This document shows positions 1 through 6,089 of a DNA stretch of 7,784 bases, piece after piece (the first letter of the stretch is position 1; every line of letters begins with the position of its first letter). Position numbers and translations under genes: made by a program. The stretch is from Ardenticatenia bacterium. GTDB lineage: Bacteria; Chloroflexota; Anaerolineae; Aggregatilineales; Aggregatilineaceae. The DNA lies in NCBI GenBank assembly GCA_026984385.1, contig JALSSH010000533.1, positions 1 to 7,784 on the forward strand, read 5' to 3'. The notes below the pieces were generated by a model. That model was not told the origin of the DNA and searched no databases. It saw only the letters and a list, made by a program, of their open reading frames with translations.

Positions 1-21
1 CGTTTGCCTTTGCGGGGGCGG

Positions 22-366
22 TTAGGTCTCTTCGTTCCAGAAGTTTTCGTCCTCGGCGTCGTGATCGGCGCGGTATAGGTTGTCCAGCAGGTCGTCTATA
101 TCTTGCGGGTCAAAGCGCTGCTCGTCGTCCGGCGTGGGTTCAAGCTCGACCGGCTCGTCGGGCGTCAGGTCATAGGCGGGCACGACCACCGTATAACCAT
201 TATCCTCGGCCCAGGCGGTTAATTCTTCGATGAGCGCGGCCAGCTCGCGCGCGTCGCGTGGACGCGGCCCGCGCAAGATGACCTCGCGTCGAGCTTCTGT
301 GCCGTCGCCCCAAAAGAGCGTCACGTGTCCGTCGTCGGCTACCGTGATGTACGCAGGTTCGCCCAT
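22..366 (-). CDS. Small acidic hypothetical protein (114 aa)
   Basis: I do not recognise a family. The first 35 residues look like a short beta-rich segment (YITV, HVTLFW, REVILRG), followed by a helix around residues 38-55 (ARELAALIEELTAWAEDN) and a strand, YTVVVP (58-63). From about residue 66 to the end the chain is strongly acidic: 20 of 49 residues are Asp or Glu and only two are Arg or Lys. This tail is probably flexible. There is no signal peptide or membrane segment, so it is expected in the cytoplasm. The ATG start is chosen because AGGGGG lies six bases upstream (373-378). The frame stays open further upstream, but that part overlaps the metallopeptidase gene and is low-complexity Arg/Ala sequence. 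It begins 20 bases after the metallopeptidase stop, so the two are probably co-transcribed. A partner or modulator of that enzyme is possible but is inference only. Confidence 0.8.
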   Translation of the reverse strand: MGEPAYITVADDGHVTLFWGDGTEARREVILRGPRPRDARELAALIEELTAWAEDNGYTVVVPAYDLTPDEPVELEPTPDDEQRFDPQDIDDLLDNLYRADHDAEDENFWNEET

Positions 367-372
367 TGCGTT

Positions 373-378
373 CCCCCT
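373..378 (-). promoter_or_regulatory. Ribosome binding site of the acidic protein
   Basis: Read on the minus strand, AGGGGG sits six bases before the ATG at 366. It fixes the start within an open frame that extends much further upstream. The same AGGGGG motif precedes the metallopeptidase GTG. Confidence 0.7.
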
Positions 379-386
379 GAGCTTGC

Positions 387-1196
387 TTACCCCATTTGTC
401 GCGCGTCGGATTGTAGCGCGTTCGGGGCGGCGGAGGCAAGCACCGCGCCGACGCGCGCCTCGGTGGTTGGGTCCAGCCGCTTGTACCAGGGATGGTCGGC
501 GGGTAGGGCGAGGAAATAGTCTCGCACGTAGATAAAACGGGTGGGGGAGGTGTCCCAGAGATATAGCGGCGGTTGGCTGAGATCGAGCGGCCAGAGCCAG
601 GCGCGCTCCCCGCGCACCGAGTGCACGTAATAGCGCACCGCTTCGGCCAGGTCTTCCCCTGGGGCGACGCTTACATCGCGGCTGGTGACCGGCAGCGTCT
701 CCCAATCCCCGGGAGCGGGCGGTTTGCCTTGTTGGCGTGGATGGACCCACTGGCCGTTTTCCTTGCGCCAATCCAGCCCGGGCAGGGTGCAAAAATGCCG
801 CTCATACGGCCAGCCGCGATACTCGTTGGAAGCGTGCGTCCCTTCGTGCAAAAAAACGCGGTAGAGCACGGAGAGATCGCCTTTGGGGTCGCCGATGCGC
901 AGCCAATGATTGCCGTAGCCGCCTCCGCCAGGCGCGCGGTCAATCCACAGGTGCAACGGCTCGCCGCGCAAAAACGGCCCGTAAAACGTGGGGCCGAGCA
1001 AGCGCAGCGTTTCCTCCAACAACGCGATCTCCTCAGCACGCCAGGGGCGGGCGTTGCCCTTGGGGTCGCGTTCCACCAATTGCACGCCGTAAGTTTCCCG
1101 CAAACGGGAGACGGCGCGGGCGTGTTCAGTTTCGCTGAGCGGGCGGGTGGCGGGAGAGCGGCCCATCCAGCGCCGTAACGTGTGTGGGATGTCCAC
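387..1196 (-). CDS. Putative zinc metallopeptidase, HEGTH motif (269 aa)
   Basis: Residues 117-121 read HEGTH, a match to the HExxH zinc site of metallopeptidases: two His bind zinc and the Glu activates water. About 60 residues later comes EDLAEAVRYYV (181-191), which resembles the helix carrying the third zinc ligand Glu in gluzincins (E181 or E185). Motif and spacing make a proteolytic role likely; the family and substrate are not identifiable by eye. There is no signal peptide or membrane segment, so it should be cytoplasmic, and its single Cys (136) argues against a disulfide-stabilised secreted enzyme. The GTG start is supported by AGGGGG seven bases upstream (1204-1209). It is first in a two-gene operon with the acidic protein and diverges from the stress/DUF389 gene. 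A non-proteolytic metal-binding relative cannot be excluded. Confidence 0.8.
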   Translation of the reverse strand: MDIPHTLRRWMGRSPATRPLSETEHARAVSRLRETYGVQLVERDPKGNARPWRAEEIALLEETLRLLGPTFYGPFLRGEPLHLWIDRAPGGGGYGNHWLRIGDPKGDLSVLYRVFLHEGTHASNEYRGWPYERHFCTLPGLDWRKENGQWVHPRQQGKPPAPGDWETLPVTSRDVSVAPGEDLAEAVRYYVHSVRGERAWLWPLDLSQPPLYLWDTSPTRFIYVRDYFLALPADHPWYKRLDPTTEARVGAVLASAAPNALQSDARQMG

Positions 1197-1203
1197 AGGA
1201 TTT

Positions 1204-1209
1204 CCCCCT
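1204..1209 (-). promoter_or_regulatory. Ribosome binding site of the metallopeptidase, supporting a GTG start
   Basis: AGGGGG on the minus strand, with seven bases before the GTG at 1194-1196. It is the main support for the non-ATG start; the next in-frame ATG (codon 11) has no comparable site. Confidence 0.65.
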
Positions 1210-1231
1210 AGTTTTTCGCTTAACCGTTTTG

Positions 1232-1240
1232 ATCATACCA
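1232..1240 (-). promoter_or_regulatory. Predicted extended -10 promoter for the metallopeptidase operon
   Basis: On the minus strand the sequence reads TGGTATGAT: a TATGAT hexamer (five of six to TATAAT) with the TG of an extended -10 element. No good -35 is seen at the usual distance, which fits the extended class. Transcription would start near 1225 and give a leader of roughly 30 bases containing the ribosome binding site. This is a motif match only. Confidence 0.5.
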
Positions 1241-1251
1241 TTGTCGTCAGT

Positions 1252-1280
1252 TTGACGAGAGCGGGACGCTGCGCTACTTT
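1252..1280 (+). promoter_or_regulatory. Predicted promoter for the stress/DUF389 gene
   Basis: TTGACG at 1252-1257 is a near-consensus -35. After a 17-base spacer, TACTTT at 1275-1280 keeps the three most conserved -10 positions (T, A and the final T), although only three of six match overall. Transcription would start near 1287, about 36 bases before the ATG. The element is back to back with the minus-strand promoter at 1232-1240, so binding of polymerase or a regulator at one could affect the other. Confidence 0.5.
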
Positions 1281-1293
1281 CAGCGCGCAGCGT
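1266..1293. repeat. Perfect 9-bp inverted repeat around the -10 and start site
   Basis: ACGCTGCGC (1266-1274) and GCGCAGCGT (1285-1293) are perfect complements separated by ten bases. The left arm abuts the predicted -10 at 1275-1280 and the right arm covers the predicted transcription start. It could be an operator for a dimeric regulator. If transcription starts further upstream than predicted, it would instead form a leader hairpin ahead of the ribosome binding site. Confidence 0.6.
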
Positions 1294-1322
1294 AACCGTT
1301 GGCGTGGAGAGAGGGGCGCACT

Positions 1323-3122
1323 ATGGGCGCAGAGACGGAAAAGGTCACCATCCAGGCGCGGCGCGTGTTGGTTTCGGTGGCGAACCCCAAAACGGCGATG
1401 GGCTTGATCCAGATGGCGCACAAGCTCGCCGACCCGCAGAACGGGCTTGTGCTGGCGCTTTACGTTACTTTGCTGGGCACAGAGCCGAACGGCAGCGTTT
1501 TTGAGGCTTTGCAGGGGGTGGTTGAGCGTGCACGGGAGCAGGGTATCCGTGTGGAGCTGGTAACGCGCACGGCTTCCAGCGTAGCGCGCGGCATTTTGGA
1601 CGCGGCACTGGAGCATGGCGTGGAGCTGATGGTGCTGGGCTTCCAAGCGCCGGTGCGCGGGCGCATTAAATTGGGCGCGGTGGTGGAATCTGTGGCGCGC
1701 ACCACGCCTTGCGATCTGGTCGTGTACCGGCATCCGGTCAATTCTCAGGTGACGCTGGAGCACATCGAGCGTGTGATTATGCCGCTGGACGGCAGCGACA
1801 ATTCCAAGGTGGCCGCGCGTTTGGGGTTGGCGTTGGCGGAAACTTACGACGCGCAGCCGGACGCGATTTATGTGCAAACCGACCCGGACTTGCCGAGCTG
1901 GTTCGGCTTGGCGCGCATCGAGGCCTCGCTTTCGGATTTGCCGGACACGCGCAAGGTACAACGTCAGGTGGTGCGCGCCAACGATATTGTGCAAGGGGTG
2001 CTTTCCCGCTGCGACGAACGCTCGTTGGTGGTGTTGGGCTACTCGGAAAAAAGCTCGCTAGACCGCTGGATTTTCGGCAATGTGGCGCAACGCATGTTGG
2101 CCCAAGCGCCCGGGCCGGTGATCTTGGCAAAGCGCGCGTACCGCGAGGGCATGTCCGCCACGCAGCAATTGCGGCGGCGCTGGGTGGCGCGTTTTGCCCC
2201 GATGATGACGCCTTCGGAGCGCACCGACGTTTTGCGTCAGGCGGCAGAACTGAGCCAGCCCGGAATTAACTTCACCGTGTTGATGGTGCTTTCGGCATTG
2301 TTGGCGTCGTTCGGCTTGTTGCAAAATAGCGCCGCCGTGATCATCGGGGCGATGTTGGTTGCGCCGCTGATGTCCCCACTGATGGCGTTTTCCGTTGCGC
2401 TGACCCAGGGACAATTGCGGCTGATGCGCGCGGCGATGCTCACCACGCTGCTCGGCACGCTGATCGGGTTGGGCGTGGCGATGTTCGGCGGTGCGATCAT
2501 GCCGCTGAATGTGCCCACCGGTGAGATGTTGGCGCGCGGCAAGCCCTCGTTGTTGGATATGGGCGTGGCGTTGGCTTCCGGCGCGGCGGGCGCGTATGCG
2601 ATGGCGCGGCGCGACGTGCCTTCGGCGCTGGTCGGCGTGGCAATTGCTGCGGCGCTGGTGCCGCCTTTGTGTACGGTGGGGTTAGCCCTGGCCTTTGGTG
2701 AGTTTGCGTTGGCTTCTGGCGCGGCGTTGCTCTTTTTGACCAACATCGTCAGCATCGGCATGGCGGGCGCGGCGGTTTTCGCCTGGCTGGGGCTGCGCCC
2801 TCGGCGTAACAGCTACACACGGCAACGCATTCTGATCTCGCTGGTGGCGTTGGGCTTGCTGGCGTTGCCTTTAGCCAGTACATTTGTGGATGTGGTGCGT
2901 GTGGAGCGAGACACGAGCACGGCGCGGCAAGTGTTGGAGCGGAATTTCGACCATGCGGAGGTGATCGCGGTGGAGCTGGACGACGACACGGTCACGGCGA
3001 CACTGCGCAGCACCGAGATCATTACGCGGCGGGACGTTTCGGACGCAGAACGAGCGCTGGAAGACGCCCTGGGACGTGATCTGTCGTTGGAAGTGACATA
3101 CTGGCGAGCGATCGTGCCGTAA
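1323..3122 (+). CDS. Tandem UspA domains fused to a DUF389 membrane protein (599 aa)
   Basis: The N-terminal half holds two universal-stress (UspA) domains at about residues 13-136 and 148-270. The second ends with a typical nucleotide-binding stretch, VLGYSEKSSLDRWIFGNVA (237-255), followed by the usual APGPVILAK; the first has the weaker VLGFQAPVRGRIKLGAVVESVA. From about residue 300 the protein matches DUF389 (uncharacterised hydrophobic domain): GINFTVLMVLSALLASF, AAVIIGAMLVAPLMSPL and DVPSALVGVAIAAALVPP, with six or seven membrane segments between 317 and 522. A soluble domain of some 75 residues closes the protein. The likely role is a stress- or nucleotide-responsive membrane protein; DUF389 has no settled function that I can state. 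The ATG at 1323 is chosen because GAGGGG lies six bases upstream (1311-1316); an in-frame TTG at 1299 is less likely. The stop is one base before the multi-hairpin block. Confidence 0.88.
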   Translation: MGAETEKVTIQARRVLVSVANPKTAMGLIQMAHKLADPQNGLVLALYVTLLGTEPNGSVFEALQGVVERAREQGIRVELVTRTASSVARGILDAALEHGVELMVLGFQAPVRGRIKLGAVVESVARTTPCDLVVYRHPVNSQVTLEHIERVIMPLDGSDNSKVAARLGLALAETYDAQPDAIYVQTDPDLPSWFGLARIEASLSDLPDTRKVQRQVVRANDIVQGVLSRCDERSLVVLGYSEKSSLDRWIFGNVAQRMLAQAPGPVILAKRAYREGMSATQQLRRRWVARFAPMMTPSERTDVLRQAAELSQPGINFTVLMVLSALLASFGLLQNSAAVIIGAMLVAPLMSPLMAFSVALTQGQLRLMRAAMLTTLLGTLIGLGVAMFGGAIMPLNVPTGEMLARGKPSLLDMGVALASGAAGAYAMARRDVPSALVGVAIAAALVPPLCTVGLALAFGEFALASGAALLFLTNIVSIGMAGAAVFAWLGLRPRRNSYTRQRILISLVALGLLALPLASTFVDVVRVERDTSTARQVLERNFDHAEVIAVELDDDTVTATLRSTEIITRRDVSDAERALEDALGRDLSLEVTYWRAIVP

Positions 3123-3123
3123 T

Positions 3124-3167
3124 GCCGCGCCGTGAGGCGCGGCGGGCGGCGGCGAAAGCCGCCGCCC
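3124..3167 (+). repeat. Two abutting GNRA-loop hairpins after the stop codon
   Basis: Hairpin 1 pairs GCCGCGCC (3124-3131) with GGCGCGGC (3136-3143) around GTGA. Hairpin 2 pairs the ten bases at 3144-3153 with 3158-3167 around GAAA. No base separates them, so they could stack end to end. Hairpin 1 lies within the footprint of a ribosome stopped at the TAA (3120-3122), so its folding would depend on translation of the upstream gene. Confidence 0.75.
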
Positions 3168-3168
3168 A

Positions 3169-3257
3169 GGGGCGCGCCGCCGAGCCGCGCTGTGCGCGGC
3201 TGACGCGCGGCATTCGCCGCGCGTGGTGCGCCGCAAGGCGCACAGGCGGCGCGCCCC
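3169..3257 (+). repeat. Cloverleaf-like nested inverted repeats
   Basis: The outer stem pairs GGGGCGCGCCGCC (3169-3181) with GGCGGCGCGCCCC (3245-3257), 13 perfect pairs. Inside are three hairpins: 3183-3190 with 3194-3201 (8 bp, loop TGT), 3203-3211 with 3216-3224 (9 bp, loop ATTC), and 3226-3232 with 3237-3243 (7 bp, loop GCAA). The junction contains only four unpaired bases: G3182, G3202, G3225 and A3244. It is not a tRNA: there are no 7-base loops, no T-arm sequence and no CCA-ready acceptor. Confidence 0.7.
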
Positions 3258-3300
3258 CTCCGCGCACGCGCACGCCTTCGCCCTTGGACAATCTGCGGAG
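3258..3300 (+). promoter_or_regulatory. Possible stem hiding the ribosome binding site of the first GT-C gene
   Basis: CTCCGC (3258-3263) is complementary to GCGGAG (3295-3300), and one G·U pair (3264/3294) could extend it. The GGAG at 3297-3300 is the ribosome binding site for the ATG at 3307, so pairing would block initiation. The left arm starts at the base after the cloverleaf and could stack on it. The 30-base loop makes the stem moderately stable at best, and no alternative anti-sequestering partner is obvious. Confidence 0.4.
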
Positions 3301-3306
3301 CCGAGC

Positions 3307-4803
3307 ATGAGCTTTGTACGCCGATGGACCCCTCAACGTTTGACCCTGGCGATTCTCTTTGTGCTGATCTTTGCGATGGCGGTGCGTGTGCCCACCGACA
3401 CAGACACTTGGTGGCATATCCGCAGCGGGCGCTACATCGTAGAGCAGAGGCGCATCCCCACCACCGACCCATTTTCCCACACCCGCTACGGTCAGCCCTG
3501 GGTAGACCACAGTTGGGGCGCGCAACTGGCCCTTTACGGTGTTTACTCGCTTTTCGGCGACGGGATCGAGCCGGGGGCCGGCGGCAATATCGGGTTGGCG
3601 TTGTACATGGCGGCGCTGGCGACTTTGGGCATGGCGTTTGTGTACCGCATGAGCGCGGCCAACGTGTATGTGCGGGCGTTTGCGTTGGTCTTGGGCACGG
3701 CCACCGCCGCCGTGTTTTGGTCGCCGCGCCCACAGATGTTCTCCTTTGCGCTGGCGGCGCTGTTGCTCTATCTGTTGCATCTGTATAAACGTCGCCATGT
3801 GGATCGGTTGTGGTTGATCCCCCCGTTGATCGCGCTTTGGGCCAATTTGCACGGCGGCTTTGCCATCGGCTTTATTTTTCTACTTGGCTTTTTGCTCGGC
3901 GAGGCGTTGGGTAACGTATTTGCCGAGACGGACGATCCGCGCGTGGTGCGCTGGGGGCGTTTGCGCAAGGTGGCGCTGATAACGTTGATCGCCGTGCCTG
4001 CGGTCGCGCTGAATCCCTACGGTGTGCAAATGCTCGCGTATCCTTTCCGCACGGTGAACATCGGCGTTTTGCAGGATTTCATCCAAGAGTGGGCCTCGCC
4101 GGACTTCCACGAGCGCCAAACTTGGCCTTTTATCGCGCTGCTACTCGGCACGCTGGGTATGGCGGCGCTCAACCGCCGACGGATTGATTGGACGGATCTC
4201 ACTCTGGTGAGCGGCACGGCGGCGATGGCGCTGATGAGCGGGCGCAATATGTCGGTGTTTGCCATTGCCGCGACCCCTGTGCTCACGCGCCACCTCGAAG
4301 CCTGGCTGACCGAGCGGGGCTGGGTGTTGCGACCGCGCCGCCATGTTTCAACCGCCCAAGGTTGGCTCAATTTAGTGCTGCTGCTCCTGATTGTACTCGG
4401 CGCGCTGGGCAAGATCGCCGGCGCGCTCGACCCGCAAGTGGTGCGCCGCGCCCAAGAGGAGCGTTTCCCTGTGCAACTGGCCGCGTTCTTGCGCACCACG
4501 CCCCCGCCCGGGCGCATGTTTAACAGCTACAACTGGGGCGGCTATCTGATGTTCGCCGCGCCCAATGTGCCCGTTTATGTGGACGGACGCACCGATCTTT
4601 ACGACGACGCCTTTTTGCGCGAGTATCTGAGCGTTGTCTTTGTGCGGGAAGGTTGGGCCGAAACGCTCGACGCGCAAGGTATTGACTTTGTCGCCATCGA
4701 GGGGCAAAGCGTGCTGGCCGCCATGCTTCGCACCATGCCCCAACGCTGGGCGGAGCGGCAATTTGACGACGGGCGTTCGGCGCTTTTTGTACGGGTGCGC
4801 TGA
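3307..4803 (+). CDS. GT-C type membrane glycosyltransferase-like protein (498 aa)
   Basis: A polytopic membrane protein. The first membrane helix (about 12-27) is followed by an extracytoplasmic loop with DTDTWWHIRSGRYI (31-44) and PFSHTRYGQPWVDHSWG (55-71). This is the pattern seen in a large unnamed family of GT-C-like proteins, where acidic residues after the first helix are the expected catalytic or metal-binding site. About ten further membrane segments follow, to about residue 372. A soluble C-terminal domain carries NSYNWGGYL (406-414) and VYVDGRTDLY (423-432), also typical of that family. The likely role is transfer of a sugar from a lipid carrier on the outer side of the membrane; donor and acceptor are unknown. 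The ATG is chosen because GGAG lies six bases upstream; the longer open frame would run back into the hairpin block. It overlaps the next gene at TGATG. Confidence 0.8.
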   Translation: MSFVRRWTPQRLTLAILFVLIFAMAVRVPTDTDTWWHIRSGRYIVEQRRIPTTDPFSHTRYGQPWVDHSWGAQLALYGVYSLFGDGIEPGAGGNIGLALYMAALATLGMAFVYRMSAANVYVRAFALVLGTATAAVFWSPRPQMFSFALAALLLYLLHLYKRRHVDRLWLIPPLIALWANLHGGFAIGFIFLLGFLLGEALGNVFAETDDPRVVRWGRLRKVALITLIAVPAVALNPYGVQMLAYPFRTVNIGVLQDFIQEWASPDFHERQTWPFIALLLGTLGMAALNRRRIDWTDLTLVSGTAAMALMSGRNMSVFAIAATPVLTRHLEAWLTERGWVLRPRRHVSTAQGWLNLVLLLLIVLGALGKIAGALDPQVVRRAQEERFPVQLAAFLRTTPPPGRMFNSYNWGGYLMFAAPNVPVYVDGRTDLYDDAFLREYLSVVFVREGWAETLDAQGIDFVAIEGQSVLAAMLRTMPQRWAERQFDDGRSALFVRVR

Positions 4804-6089
4804 TGAACACGCGACGGGACGAGAACATGCTCACTTGGTGGGCAGACGTGCGCGTGCTGGTGTTGCTTTTTTTCGGGTTGCGGCTGACTCTGGCAGTGGT
4901 TTACCAACCTGCGCTGTGGCAACTTTACGACGCCAATGGCGCGCCTCTGACCCTTCAACAGGGGCTGAGCACCTACGGCGATTTTCACTACTTCTATAAT
5001 ATCGCACGCCTAACCGACGGGGGAAATTGGCCCTATCGGGATTTTTGGTACGAATTCCCACCGCTGTGGAGTGTGCTTTTTATGGGACTGTATCGGGTGC
5101 TGAGTGTGCATAGTGCGGCCAGCTATGCCACGTGGTCTACGGCGTTGGGCTTGCTGTTAAACGTTTTTGACGTGGGCAATTTGGTTGTGTTGCGTCGTCT
5201 TGGCGAGCGTTTGCACGGTCAGACCGTCGGTTTGGCGCTTTCCTGGACGTATGCGCTGCTCGCTGCCCCACTTATCCTCACCTGGTGGAATTTCGAGCCG
5301 CTGGTACTGTTCCTGATGCTCGCTGCATTGTGGACGTTACTCAGCGGCGCAGAGGGGCGTTCGGCGTTGCTCACCGCGCTGGGGGCGTTGACCAAATACG
5401 TGCCGATTTTGCTGTTGCCCACCGTGTGGCGTTTCTGGCCGCGCACGCGCGCGCTGCGTTATACGCTGGTGAGCGTGGGGCTGGTCGCTCTGATGCTCGG
5501 CGGGCTGTTGGTCTGGGGTGGGGAAATGGCTTGGGCTTCATTGCGTGCCCAAGCGGTCAAGCCGTCCTATCAAACGGTCTGGGCGCTGCTGGACGGCAAT
5601 TTACGCACCGGTCAATTTCCCGATGCGGCGGCGCACTTTGACACGCGCACTATCTACGATACAACGGCGTATCCGCCGCGTGTGCCGTTCGGGTTGCGCA
5701 CACTGCCGTTTGTGGCGCTGGGCGCGTGGCTTTATACGCGGCGGATGCGCCGTGATGCGCACGGCGTGGTGGCCTTTTACGCGCTGACCGTGACGCTATT
5801 TTTTCTCTGGGCGCAAGGCTGGAGCGCGCAATGGGCTTTGCCGCTCAGCGCTCTGATTTTGCTAAACTTCCCTACGCGCGCGGGGGTGCTGAGTTGCCTC
5901 ATGTTGGGGCTGTTGAGCTTTTGGGAATACCCCGCGCTTTTTATGCGCGCGACTGAAGCCGCCAGCGTAGTTCGCGCGCATCTCGTGCCGACCTTTGCGC
6001 TGTTGGTCAGTGTGCGCACGGTGCTTTTGCTTGGCTTTGCCGCTGCGCTTTACCGTCGGCTGACGAGTTTCCAGACGGAGGAGCGATGA
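4803..6089 (+). CDS. GT-C/GT87-like polyprenyl-phosphate sugar transferase (428 aa)
   Basis: A membrane protein with about ten segments. After the first helix (about 17-35), the outer loop contains YGDFHYFYNIARL (58-70) and YRDFWYEFPPL (78-88), a layout typical of GT-C enzymes in which D60 is the likely catalytic Asp. LGALTKYVPILLLP (193-206) matches the conserved 'K-x-x-P' helix of DUF2029/GT87 relatives. GWSAQWALPLSAL (339-351) resembles the 'SPQW' helix of related enzymes. It probably moves a mannose-like or other sugar from a polyprenyl phosphate; the substrate is not readable. The ATG overlaps the previous stop (TGATG), which suggests translational coupling, and no clear ribosome binding site precedes it. 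An in-frame ATG at 4827 is an alternative. The stop overlaps the next start at ATGA. Confidence 0.78.
   Translation: MNTRRDENMLTWWADVRVLVLLFFGLRLTLAVVYQPALWQLYDANGAPLTLQQGLSTYGDFHYFYNIARLTDGGNWPYRDFWYEFPPLWSVLFMGLYRVLSVHSAASYATWSTALGLLLNVFDVGNLVVLRRLGERLHGQTVGLALSWTYALLAAPLILTWWNFEPLVLFLMLAALWTLLSGAEGRSALLTALGALTKYVPILLLPTVWRFWPRTRALRYTLVSVGLVALMLGGLLVWGGEMAWASLRAQAVKPSYQTVWALLDGNLRTGQFPDAAAHFDTRTIYDTTAYPPRVPFGLRTLPFVALGAWLYTRRMRRDAHGVVAFYALTVTLFFLWAQGWSAQWALPLSALILLNFPTRAGVLSCLMLGLLSFWEYPALFMRATEAASVVRAHLVPTFALLVSVRTVLLLGFAAALYRRLTSFQTEER
6077..6083 (+). promoter_or_regulatory. Strong ribosome binding site within the end of the preceding gene
   Basis: GGAGGAG is close to full complementarity with the 16S tail and lies just before the ATG at 6086. 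It is the strongest site in the window, so this gene could be initiated independently as well as by coupling. Confidence 0.65.

Larger units (their letters stand above)
3124..3257 (+). other. Hyper-structured intergenic block: five hairpins and a cloverleaf-like junction
   Basis: This 134-base stretch has only 20 A or T bases (about 85% G+C, counted by hand), and nearly every base falls in a perfect stem. In order there are two hairpins in direct contact (3124-3143 and 3144-3167), one spare A, then a 13-bp stem (3169-3181 with 3245-3257) closing three hairpins. On the plus strand three of the five loops are GNRA tetraloops (GTGA, GAAA, GCAA). On the minus strand none is, which suggests that any RNA acts in the sense of the flanking genes. 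It begins one base after the stop of the DUF389 gene. There is no T-run, so it is not a standard intrinsic terminator. It could be an mRNA-processing or stability element, a terminator without a U tract, a cis-regulator of the downstream glycosyltransferase genes, or a dispersed palindromic DNA repeat. I do not recognise the family. Confidence 0.7.

Noticed and set aside
367..792. N-terminal extension of the acidic protein to 792
   Set aside because: It overlaps the metallopeptidase gene in another frame, is Arg/Ala-rich and lacks a ribosome binding site.
1299..1322. TTG start for the stress/DUF389 gene
   Set aside because: The ATG at 1323 has a well-placed purine-rich site at 1311-1316, and the extra eight residues do not belong to the UspA fold.
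3124..3167. Classic intrinsic terminator
   Set aside because: The hairpins are strong, but no T-run follows either of them or the outer stem, so only a terminator without a U tract would fit.
3169..3257. tRNA or tRNA-like gene suggested by the cloverleaf outline
   Set aside because: Loops are 3-4 bases, the closing stem is 13 bp, and no T-loop, D-loop or anticodon pattern is present.
3223..3306. Upstream extension of the first GT-C gene to a GTG at 3223
   Set aside because: The added residues are Arg/His/Ala-rich and encoded by the hairpin block. The ATG at 3307 has a GGAG six bases upstream and is followed by a normal first membrane helix.
3122..3310. A 62-codon frame starting at TAATG, overlapping the DUF389 stop
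   Set aside because: The product is almost only Arg, Ala, Pro and Gly because the frame runs through the GC-rich hairpins. It has no own ribosome binding site and ends just inside the next gene. The base pairing, not the codons, explains the sequence.
3284..3330. Internal promoter for the GT-C operon with TTGGAC as -35
   Set aside because: The matching -10 position would fall after the start codon at 3307, so it could not give a normal leader for that gene.
2813..3852. Long minus-strand open frames opposite the DUF389 and GT-C genes
   Set aside because: They are low-complexity, Arg/Pro/Ala-rich shadows of well-supported plus-strand genes, and open antisense frames are expected at this base composition.
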